From the NCBI RefSeq assembly GCF_028690125.1, contig NZ_JAQVBV010000005.1, forward strand, positions 1 through 64,000: a DNA stretch of 64,000 bases, written 5' to 3'. Below, in pieces: positions 8,333 through 17,207 of the stretch. The stretch comes from Bacteroides sp. Its GTDB lineage: Bacteria; Bacteroidota; Bacteroidia; Bacteroidales; Bacteroidaceae. The notes beneath the pieces were generated by a model that saw only the letters and a list, made by a program, of their open reading frames with translations, did not search any database and had not been told where the DNA came from. Each line of letters opens with the position of its first letter. Positions within the stretch are counted from its first letter, which is position 1. Both the position numbers and the translations under genes were made by a program.

Positions 8333-8811
8333 TTCTTTTCCTCCTCTTTAATCATATCTTTTTTCAAGTATTCACCCAAAGCCTCTATTATCTCAGCCGG
8401 ATCAGTTTTATGTTTAGCTATTTCAGCCGCAAGGGCAGCTACCTCTTTATAATCCCCCTTTACTTTTTCATCTGCCTTCTCATAGATTGACTTCAATTCA
8501 ACCAATGAGATACCTAAAGCTCCAAGCAATGTAACCACAGGGAAAATCGGTATAGACCAACCATAATACCCATCTAAATACCATACCCCGCTCATCTGCA
8601 TTACGTCAATTACTGTCAGAGCAATTAGAGCGTTATAATACCTGGCTATCTTGTCAATAGTCTTTTTATACATGAAGCTGGAACGTACCTCACCACGCAA
8701 TTTCGCTTTTCGTATTCCACTCCAAAGATCAGCCAGTATCATAATAAATACTTCTATGTAGATGCCAAAAAGCATCCAGCCGATAACAAATAGTTCATTT
8801 AGTCCTTTCAT
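8329..8811 (-). CDS. Phage holin, 160 aa
   Basis: Likely start at 8811 (MKGLNELFVIGW). An upstream in-frame ATG at 8859 would add 16 residues without family character. Membrane segments: one after the start (LFVIGWMLFGIYIEVFIMIL) and further ones at YYNALIALTVIDVMQMSGVW and IPIFPVVTLLGALGISLV. The C-terminus is charged and cytosolic. RKAKLRGEVRSSFMYKKT between the helices recalls the holin family PF05105. It forms the inner-membrane lesion that releases the M15 endolysin. It follows the 2775-aa tail gene in the late operon. Confidence 0.8.
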   Translation of the reverse strand: MKGLNELFVIGWMLFGIYIEVFIMILADLWSGIRKAKLRGEVRSSFMYKKTIDKIARYYNALIALTVIDVMQMSGVWYLDGYYGWSIPIFPVVTLLGALGISLVELKSIYEKADEKVKGDYKEVAALAAEIAKHKTDPAEIIEALGEYLKKDMIKEEEKK

Positions 8812-8877
8812 ATATTTTAATTTTATATTCTTATTACTAACTTCATACACGTTTTGCAATATGAGACAATATTTTTT

Positions 8878-11800
8878 CTATTTTTTTATAATTTCAAGCA
8901 GATTAATACCCGGTCTGTAGTACATACTGCCTGTATTCCAGAATGAAATATCCAGCCTTCCAGTCGTTCCAACATTCACATTATCAATATCTATAAATTG
9001 CGTCATATTATTTACCGGATTGAAATTAATATTGACTGACATACCATTTGCCTGGTAGAATATCTTATTATAATTATTCTCAGCAATAAAAGCACCTTCT
9101 CCACATGATATAAGAAGTCTAACCTTGTAGTTTCCCGCTTTTAGATTATTAAACCGGAGATATGCTTTAAGACCCGTATGAGCGTTTCCATTACAAACAT
9201 GCTTACTAATGTATTTTGCAGGATATGCTCCACTGTCATCCACTGCAGGAGCAAACATGTTTTCGTTAAGAGGAGCGATATCCACATTAATTACGCCCGG
9301 ATAATCACTTGGATTTTTACAGAACTCACAACTTTGAGCCCCACCAGAATCCCGTAATGCAAGAGTCTTGTATGAAACAGCCAGGGAACTGCTGACACAA
9401 TTTACGATCTTACCACCTACTGAATCATAGGATATATTGTTATAACTATTACTAAATGAAACGATTGTCTTTACCGGCTCCGGTTCTACATAATCAATCT
9501 TATCTGAAAGAATAGAACTTATATTATTAAACTCATCTTTTAGCTGCACATATACGGTTTTAGTTCCATAATCCGGACTCAAGAATGAATAAACAAACTT
9601 TTCACTAAATGCATACCAGGGCATATCTGACAGGTCGGATAACTCACCCGCCCGGTAATGAGTTGGAATCCCATTGTATGTAATCCCAACGGAAACTTCC
9701 CGCGCTGTTGTGCTTGGCGCGCCGAAATTAACAGAAACACCTGTCAATTCAATCTGCTGCGGCATATAAGCAATACTATCGCTAAGTATCCGGGATTCAC
9801 CAAACTGATTCTTGACTTTCAAATAAAGAGTATGCAGCCCAGGAACATTAGTCAAAGTAAAATTTTCATGTGCCGAACGAATCATTTCCCATTCTGCCCC
9901 TTCGAAAGTCGGAGATTCAGAGATGCAATAATGCGTGGCACGTTCGTCGGTCGAATAATAAAATTCTATATTCGGGGTATCCGTAACGGATGGAGTAGAT
10001 TCATAAATATAAAATTCATTCAGTACAGGAGGCTTCGCTATCGCTTCTATCCTTGCCAGGTAAGCGTCCGAAAGTTCCTGCCGTAACAGAGAGATGAAAT
10101 ACATCGCGTCCGATCTGTCCTCCTCATTCAGGCTATGCTCAAATGCACTGGTATATTTCTCCGCACATATGGGAAGGTGATCGTCATAATTTACATTTAT
10201 CAGAAGATTTCCGTTGTTTATTCCATAATTCAGACCATTTGCCGTGTCATTAGTTTTAATTGAAAGACCTGAGACACTGGATATGCCGTCTACTAAAACA
10301 CAAATGTCTTTGTGATAAAAATACTGATCCGATGGAATGGACAGTGTAAATTCCACTGTCTGTCCGGCTGCTTCTTTCCGTATCATGGCATTCTTGCGTA
10401 CAAACCACCATTCGTACACTTCATCAACAGTAGCCATCCAAGCTGAGTCATCACCGTCTTTTCCGAAATTATTATTAACACGCGTAAGTAGATCAACAAT
10501 CGGTTGCCCCGGAGTATGAGTAAACAAATGACACCATTGAGGGTTACCGGAATCGTGTATTGCTTTTATCCACGCAAAATCCGTATCGTTATTCTCCGAA
10601 TATATTCTGCGCATACCGGTAACCTTGAAAAGATCCGGATTATCGGACGGATATAACTCAATAGCCGGAGAGTTTTCACCACACATCATAACTACATCAC
10701 CAGCCATGACGGCGGCTGTAATATAGTTATTATTTCCATCCGGTCGCATCATTACCTTCATCCCACGCCCGGACTTTCCTACGGTCTTTAACTGGTCCTC
10801 CTTTAGTCCTTCAAGTATTTTTAAAGGATCGTTTTTGTACCAGGCGCGCTCGTTTACATTATGCCAGTACAATGCTCCTCCAAAATCCATGATTGGAAGT
10901 GTTTCCGGCCATATGAGGTAGGGATAATTTTTACCCTCATCCTGCCTGTCCATAAAGTCATTTATATAATCGTTGCCCAGATTGGGCCAGATGGCAACGC
11001 CGACAGGCATACGGTGCTCCTTTCCGCATCCATCCGTATAGCCTAATGTCGTAGCGGGAATATAGCCCGTTGTGCGTACCTGTCCCTTGTGATAATATTT
11101 TTCGTCATCAACCCATTTCTTGTTGATAGCTCGGAATACTTTTCCGTAGGCCCCTACAGGACAATCATCTGCCGTATAGGTGAATATAAACTTCTTGTTA
11201 TATTTCAAGACAGGGAGCGAAGCATTAACCGCGCCGGAATCGATTCCGTCCGGGAGTGTGATGATGAGGATAATATCCTTACGTTCAATTATAACAAGCG
11301 AGATGGTATCTGCTTTAGCGTCACAGACTGATTTGTCATCCATGATCTGCATGTAAACAGTTTTTTGCCCTTCGGCTTCGGATAAGGTAAAAGATACTTC
11401 CGAGACTTTCGGGTCAGGCCATTGTCGCCATTCAACAGTGGAAAGGTCCGGACTTTCCGATATACGGTAATAAGCAGGAATACCGTTCATGTCGGCCATG
11501 ACGGTCACCTCACGGGTATAGGTACGGCTGTCATCGTTATTAATATAGATGTTTTTTAAGACAAGAGGCACATACGGATCACGGTACTCGACATTAATTG
11601 TACGTATGTTAGACTCTCCAAAAAGATTTTTCACTTGTACATAAAGTATTTTTTCTCCAAAACCTTCACTAATCATATAAGGTACATCCATTTCACCGTT
11701 TGGAATATCCACCCATCCACTGCCTGTCATATCCTGATTTTCTGATATGCGGTAAGCCGTAGGCGTTCCGATACAATTCAAATGAACAGTGACGTCCGGG

Positions 11801-14800
11801 AACTTGACAATGTCGTCCACCGCCTCGATTACAGTGGCGTCACGTAAGAAAACATCCGTGTTTTCAGGCGCGTCGTTTGATTTATACTCTTCGATAATCA
11901 TGAATGTCGTAATCGGATAGGTAGAATTTGCGCTTCCGTCTTCAACGGCATTGATCACATCTACATTTAATATACCTTCTGTAGACTGGCAATCTTCAAT
12001 CATAAGGTAAGATGTACCGTTATCTTTCTGGTTTATCACACCGGAATATTTATTGCCCACCTTGATTTTGGCAGAAGCGCCATTGCCGGCTTTCGTACCC
12101 CCAAAATGCCGGATTGTATACCTATATTCGTCTTTCAAACCGGATAATTGGAGTCGCGCTACTATATTTTCTGTCACATCGCTTTTAAATCCCGGACCAC
12201 GCCAGCCGTATTTAAACACGGACTGTTCAATACCTTCGATTTCACAGTAACCATAGTCTATGTTGGTACTCCACGAATACTTAGGGCTGGATTGTATGGG
12301 AGAAATTATAATGTCGGAGACACGTTGATATGTATCTTTCAAATTTACAGATATTGTCTCTGTCTCCGGATTTCCAATAATACTATTCCATTCTTCGTCC
12401 TGAGGCAGAGGTGAACCGCTACCGGTAAAGTTGATTTTATATGTCGCTTCCAGATTTGTAAAATTACCGATTATGTTTATAACCTTTACGTTTGAAAAGC
12501 CATTGAGGGCAATTCCATACACTGATTCGATACCTATTCCCATATAACTGATACGTACATCGCTGCGGCGGTCATAGTCTTTTAATGAATCTTCCGGTAT
12601 ATAAAGGATAAGATTTTCTGTATTGGCTTCATCACGCGATACCGCTTGTATCAGTCGCAGGTTACCGTCTTCGGTGAGAGTAAAATTTTCCTTTGCAGTT
12701 GCTGAAATGATTCCGATCGGAAGGTCGAATGTCAGAATGATTTTCGAACCGAGTTTATCTGTCATTGCCCGTAGCAGCGTAGGAGAGCATTCTTCTGCCA
12801 TCAGAGTACGGGTCGTAATTTCTTTGGAATATTCACTCTGACCGTTTAAACCAACCGCACGAATTTTATACTTATAAGTATGCCCCACAAGTAGTCCGTT
12901 ATCGGTGTAGGTCAAAATGGATTTGTCTTCTACCTTTCCGGTCTGAATATATTCACCCGATTCCTCAGCACGATAAATGGCATAGTAAACAAAGTCCGCT
13001 ACGGGCATAGATGTATATTCCCATTCCAGAGTGACGGATGTTACAGTCCGGGATGTCACACGAAGATTATCGGGAGAAGGAAGTTCAGAGTATGTTCTAA
13101 CGCTGGTATAGTCGCTCATCGTTCCCACTTGTCTGTCTTTGACCGGGCGGATTTTATAATAATAGGTCGTGTCAGGGGAGAGTCCGGAAATGGTGAACCT
13201 GTTTTCGATAAAAACCGGAATCTCTTTCAATAAAGTATAGCCTGCTTCAGGAAGTTCTGAAACGAAGATCTGGTATCCGGTATCTTCCGTATTAGTATTG
13301 TTCCAGAAAAGTTCTACCGCGGAACCGGATATGGTCCGTGAACTAAAATCAGTAACCAAAGACTTGAAATCAGGTTCAGGGATCGCATCAAAAAAGAAGT
13401 ATTCCGGAAATTCGGAGACATTTGCCCGAATCATTCCCCGGACAGGCTCTTCAATGGTTTCATTACCGGTACGTCCGTGTATGCCTTCCGGATGATAATC
13501 AATATAATCACATACTGCTTCTACCTGGCGCCAAGATAAAGAAATATCATTCTTCACACTCCAGATGATATTTCCTTCCGCATCAACATTCGGTTCATTC
13601 TGCCATTCTTCACGATCTGTTTCATATTGTTGCGCACTCAGGTTGTTTCCGCGGTTGCTGTTTTTTGCCTGGACGGGACCTGTAATGGGGAAGTAAGGGT
13701 TTTCTTCAGTGGTTGGAAGAACCACGACTTCGCAACCTTCATGCGGATTCTCCGGGTAAAAAGCGGGACCTTGCGCATATGAGGCATAACGGTCCTGATA
13801 GTAAGGTTGGTGTACCAGTATCCATTCACCATTAACATACCGTTCATGCCGCGCCCCGGAAAGTCCTGTACGCGCATGGTCATTGCCTAAGTCTCCGGGA
13901 ACATTTTGTGGATTAGGAATGTCAGGAATATAAACTGTGACATGACGGACCAAACCGACACTTTCAGGTACAGGAATTTCAACTCTTGCCATGCCTGTAT
14001 TACGGTTGTCATCCAGATATACCACGTACGCTCCTTTATCTTCATCCTGTTTTTTAAAACAGGCAACTACAATACGTTCATCAGTTTCAATGTATTTCAT
14101 TCCTGTATACACATAGCCTTTCAGGCGGTTACGCATAGTTGCAACCCACCAATATGACCGGGTGATCGGGTAGGCACCGTTACCCAGGATTTGTCCGAAC
14201 AGTCCGGTAGTGGCAAAGCCGCCACGGGCATATGAATGCTCATATCTTCTGATCGCTTCCGCTTTGGCGCCGGGAGTAGTGTCTGTGCAGTCGTTCCAGT
14301 GAAACATCTCGAAACCGGCACCACTATCCCAGTTGCCCGATCCGAAATAGTTGCTTTCCGTTTCAGTCGAGTAGTAATTGACAAAATCAACACCTAATTT
14401 CATCATCTGTACGCAAGCTCTGACAATCCAGGCGCCTTTTACATCCGAACGGTGACGGTCAGGAACAGTCCAGTCGCCGATCTGACATCCCGGTTGTGTG
14501 TAACATTGGTATTTACTTGCCGTATCACGCCCACCACTTTCACCCCATCCAAACTCCGTCAGAGCTATTTCTTTGTCGGGAGCGAAACGATTACGAAATT
14601 CAATCATCTTAATGAGTTCACCGCCGGTATTGTTTTTCATGGCTTCTTCAAAAGTAATGCCATATTGGACGGCTTCCTTCGATGCATCCTGGCTTCCTAT
14701 ATTGGAGAAATACATATGCATGGAAAAAACATCAACGGGAATACCGGCATTATGCCGCCTGGATTTCCAATGTAGGATAGCCGGAAGCAAATAACCTCTA

Positions 14801-17205
14801 TTAACGGAAGCCGTACCGCTACTCACTACTTGAATATCACCGTATCTAATGCCGGAAAGTACAATACCGTCTTCATCTGTCAGCGTACGGTCGTGACCGT
14901 CGGCTGAAGCGGACAGTATGGCCGCGTATTCTTCAGCATGTGTATATCCGAGCCAGCCGGACCAGTTCTGGTCAGGTTCATTTTCCGGTTCTATTCCGCT
15001 GAGCAAGTTTAAGCCGGTAGTTTCATCTGTATCGTAAAAGAATCCGGTACCGGGCACAGCGTTCCTGCCATATTTCGCGGCAAGTGCCTGGCAAAGTTTG
15101 GCGTAAGTTTTATAGGAAGCCGCGTCGGTAGTAATACCCAAATACCGGTCAAGCCCTCTGACACCACGCTTGGGAACCGGACGCCATGTCCCGGGAAACC
15201 AATAACCGTCACAGGGACGGTTATGAACACTCTGATTACGATTATAATAGCAGTAATCAAAAACCCCAGTATTGCACAGGAATGGCTTGAGTCCGTATCT
15301 ATGGTAAGTATTCAGGAGCATATCCTGCAATCCCTCCTTACTGCCGTTATTACTATATACCCAAGAAATATCACTGACCTTAAATCTCATATCGGCCAGA
15401 CGCGTATAAGCGTCAGGGGTGCCATAACCGACAGCAAAATGTCCAAAGTGAATGTACATACGCATTCTCTCACCTGAACACATGCTATGGATTCTTCCCT
15501 GTTGGTAGGCATGACCATTGGTGCAAAAGAATTGGTCTACGGTTTTACGGACCGTAGAGCGGCGAAGCGGGGACATGATACCATCAGGGCATGTAGACAC
15601 GGGACGACCGTATAAAAGGACGTTGTCTATTCTGTCAATGCTGCCATTGTATTCCGGTTCGGGAAAAGCTTCCGTTCCTTCAGGCATGACAGGGCTGGTT
15701 GAACTCGCTCCAAAGTCCATCTGATCAAATGACAGCTTAATAAACCGGCATTGGCCGGAACGGAAATCAAGTGACTTCCATTCATTAAATCCGATTTTTA
15801 TTTCACCAAAACGTTCCCATTCATATCCGAGGTCTTTCATACCATAAACTGAAAAGTAAGGCTTGCTCCTGGAATACACGAACAATTTATCGATGGAATA
15901 AGTGGAATACAAGTCAATAATTATATTGAACGGAGAAGTATCACGGCTATACTTATATTGTGACCAGAATGTGGTATAGTCCTTATTTTTCATATCCGGG
16001 TATCCATCATCAAGAAATACATTTTTTTCCGTCTCATCAACTATATTCCCAATTGAACAGATGCTACCGTCCGTGTCGGTCAGGTAATTGCGTAACTGGG
16101 GAATCAGATTACGTTCGGTCAGGTTAATACGGAAAGCTTTCTTTGTATCTCCGCTGCCTAATGTCTTGAAGTAGATAAAGTCTGATGAATCTGAACTGTA
16201 TTCGATCCCATAATTAATCTTTATGCTTTTCAAGTAAACATAGTATTCTTTATTGGATGTCAGACCACTGATAGTCATTTTCTGGATTTCTCCCGGTATG
16301 GCGGGCTCAGGAACACCTGATACTTTCTTGAGGCCTGACCAAACTTTCGGATCATCAGCATCGACAAGAGAATTGGAATAACGTATATCATATTCGGTAA
16401 CCTTGTCATAAATGTTATTGGCATAAGGGGCAGACCATTGGACCATACATACGGAAGTATCGGAATATACAAGCATGAAATCCCTGACTTTCTGGGGGGT
16501 GGGAAACTGGATGTCGCCAAGCACTGTATTTGTATGAATATATATAGTGTCACCCAGACGGTTGTAATGGAGCAGGGCGATAGTGTCCCTGTTGAGAGGG
16601 AGGTCTACAGTTCCCTTTATGTTACTGGCCACAGATATCTGTTTAAAACCGGATTGAAAAACAAGTATCTTTCCGCTGCTTCCGTCTTTCGTGTTATTGA
16701 TTGACAGATTGAATATCTTATGATCACCCGAAAGGGTAACTTTGGCATAAGGGGTTTTAACAAAATCAATGGTAATATTGCTGGAAACAGGCATGATTTC
16801 AGAAAACTGCTCCAGAGTGAAAGTACGGAAGACATCAAGGTTTAAAGGCTCATATTTACCACTTGTCCAAATGTAAGGTATATCGCCTACCTTGAAAAAT
16901 CCATTTTCGCAAGGACCTTCCGGATAGGCGTTCATAAGCTCATCAAGAGTTTGATAGCTGCCAAGAACTACAAACTCAATACTGTCTCCTTTGGAGCCGT
17001 CATGTCCCTGCAATTTGGATATGGGAACCATCACTGTTTTAGTAACTCCCTCATATTGCTGGATAGCAGGAAGCGAATACACGCCATCCGTAGTATCGGC
17101 TACAGGAAGTTTACCTACCTGTATAGCTTCATTTTTGATCACTGGAGCCACGAGTGAGGCGAGCCGGCGTAATTCATTGTCTGTTAATTCGTCTAATAAT
17201 CCCAT
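8878..17205 (-). CDS. Giant tail fibre/spike protein with carbohydrate-active domains, 2775 aa
   Basis: Order of parts: N-terminal anchor (1-230); Fn3-like domain (235-345); discoidin-like domain (400-495); a TIM-barrel-like region (about 545-1050) with NEP at 742-744 and TEFGW with Glu884, the acid/base and nucleophile pattern of clan-A glycoside hydrolases (GH5/GH39 style); two Fn3 domains (1278-1465); a beta domain; two Ig-like repeats with YRISE (near 1820 and 1912); a region with TADDC (Asp2013, Asp2014) and HLFTH (His2226, His2230) resembling a polysaccharide deacetylase; two more repeats (near 2424 and 2516); and a beta-rich C-terminus. The protein probably binds and trims Bacteroides capsule during adsorption. 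It starts 2 bases after the 833-aa tail gene and precedes the holin. The enzyme roles rest on motifs and need structure prediction. Confidence 0.75.
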   Translation of the reverse strand: MGLLDELTDNELRRLASLVAPVIKNEAIQVGKLPVADTTDGVYSLPAIQQYEGVTKTVMVPISKLQGHDGSKGDSIEFVVLGSYQTLDELMNAYPEGPCENGFFKVGDIPYIWTSGKYEPLNLDVFRTFTLEQFSEIMPVSSNITIDFVKTPYAKVTLSGDHKIFNLSINNTKDGSSGKILVFQSGFKQISVASNIKGTVDLPLNRDTIALLHYNRLGDTIYIHTNTVLGDIQFPTPQKVRDFMLVYSDTSVCMVQWSAPYANNIYDKVTEYDIRYSNSLVDADDPKVWSGLKKVSGVPEPAIPGEIQKMTISGLTSNKEYYVYLKSIKINYGIEYSSDSSDFIYFKTLGSGDTKKAFRINLTERNLIPQLRNYLTDTDGSICSIGNIVDETEKNVFLDDGYPDMKNKDYTTFWSQYKYSRDTSPFNIIIDLYSTYSIDKLFVYSRSKPYFSVYGMKDLGYEWERFGEIKIGFNEWKSLDFRSGQCRFIKLSFDQMDFGASSTSPVMPEGTEAFPEPEYNGSIDRIDNVLLYGRPVSTCPDGIMSPLRRSTVRKTVDQFFCTNGHAYQQGRIHSMCSGERMRMYIHFGHFAVGYGTPDAYTRLADMRFKVSDISWVYSNNGSKEGLQDMLLNTYHRYGLKPFLCNTGVFDYCYYNRNQSVHNRPCDGYWFPGTWRPVPKRGVRGLDRYLGITTDAASYKTYAKLCQALAAKYGRNAVPGTGFFYDTDETTGLNLLSGIEPENEPDQNWSGWLGYTHAEEYAAILSASADGHDRTLTDEDGIVLSGIRYGDIQVVSSGTASVNRGYLLPAILHWKSRRHNAGIPVDVFSMHMYFSNIGSQDASKEAVQYGITFEEAMKNNTGGELIKMIEFRNRFAPDKEIALTEFGWGESGGRDTASKYQCYTQPGCQIGDWTVPDRHRSDVKGAWIVRACVQMMKLGVDFVNYYSTETESNYFGSGNWDSGAGFEMFHWNDCTDTTPGAKAEAIRRYEHSYARGGFATTGLFGQILGNGAYPITRSYWWVATMRNRLKGYVYTGMKYIETDERIVVACFKKQDEDKGAYVVYLDDNRNTGMARVEIPVPESVGLVRHVTVYIPDIPNPQNVPGDLGNDHARTGLSGARHERYVNGEWILVHQPYYQDRYASYAQGPAFYPENPHEGCEVVVLPTTEENPYFPITGPVQAKNSNRGNNLSAQQYETDREEWQNEPNVDAEGNIIWSVKNDISLSWRQVEAVCDYIDYHPEGIHGRTGNETIEEPVRGMIRANVSEFPEYFFFDAIPEPDFKSLVTDFSSRTISGSAVELFWNNTNTEDTGYQIFVSELPEAGYTLLKEIPVFIENRFTISGLSPDTTYYYKIRPVKDRQVGTMSDYTSVRTYSELPSPDNLRVTSRTVTSVTLEWEYTSMPVADFVYYAIYRAEESGEYIQTGKVEDKSILTYTDNGLLVGHTYKYKIRAVGLNGQSEYSKEITTRTLMAEECSPTLLRAMTDKLGSKIILTFDLPIGIISATAKENFTLTEDGNLRLIQAVSRDEANTENLILYIPEDSLKDYDRRSDVRISYMGIGIESVYGIALNGFSNVKVINIIGNFTNLEATYKINFTGSGSPLPQDEEWNSIIGNPETETISVNLKDTYQRVSDIIISPIQSSPKYSWSTNIDYGYCEIEGIEQSVFKYGWRGPGFKSDVTENIVARLQLSGLKDEYRYTIRHFGGTKAGNGASAKIKVGNKYSGVINQKDNGTSYLMIEDCQSTEGILNVDVINAVEDGSANSTYPITTFMIIEEYKSNDAPENTDVFLRDATVIEAVDDIVKFPDVTVHLNCIGTPTAYRISENQDMTGSGWVDIPNGEMDVPYMISEGFGEKILYVQVKNLFGESNIRTINVEYRDPYVPLVLKNIYINNDDSRTYTREVTVMADMNGIPAYYRISESPDLSTVEWRQWPDPKVSEVSFTLSEAEGQKTVYMQIMDDKSVCDAKADTISLVIIERKDIILIITLPDGIDSGAVNASLPVLKYNKKFIFTYTADDCPVGAYGKVFRAINKKWVDDEKYYHKGQVRTTGYIPATTLGYTDGCGKEHRMPVGVAIWPNLGNDYINDFMDRQDEGKNYPYLIWPETLPIMDFGGALYWHNVNERAWYKNDPLKILEGLKEDQLKTVGKSGRGMKVMMRPDGNNNYITAAVMAGDVVMMCGENSPAIELYPSDNPDLFKVTGMRRIYSENNDTDFAWIKAIHDSGNPQWCHLFTHTPGQPIVDLLTRVNNNFGKDGDDSAWMATVDEVYEWWFVRKNAMIRKEAAGQTVEFTLSIPSDQYFYHKDICVLVDGISSVSGLSIKTNDTANGLNYGINNGNLLINVNYDDHLPICAEKYTSAFEHSLNEEDRSDAMYFISLLRQELSDAYLARIEAIAKPPVLNEFYIYESTPSVTDTPNIEFYYSTDERATHYCISESPTFEGAEWEMIRSAHENFTLTNVPGLHTLYLKVKNQFGESRILSDSIAYMPQQIELTGVSVNFGAPSTTAREVSVGITYNGIPTHYRAGELSDLSDMPWYAFSEKFVYSFLSPDYGTKTVYVQLKDEFNNISSILSDKIDYVEPEPVKTIVSFSNSYNNISYDSVGGKIVNCVSSSLAVSYKTLALRDSGGAQSCEFCKNPSDYPGVINVDIAPLNENMFAPAVDDSGAYPAKYISKHVCNGNAHTGLKAYLRFNNLKAGNYKVRLLISCGEGAFIAENNYNKIFYQANGMSVNINFNPVNNMTQFIDIDNVNVGTTGRLDISFWNTGSMYYRPGINLLEIIKK

Positions 17206-17207
17206 AT

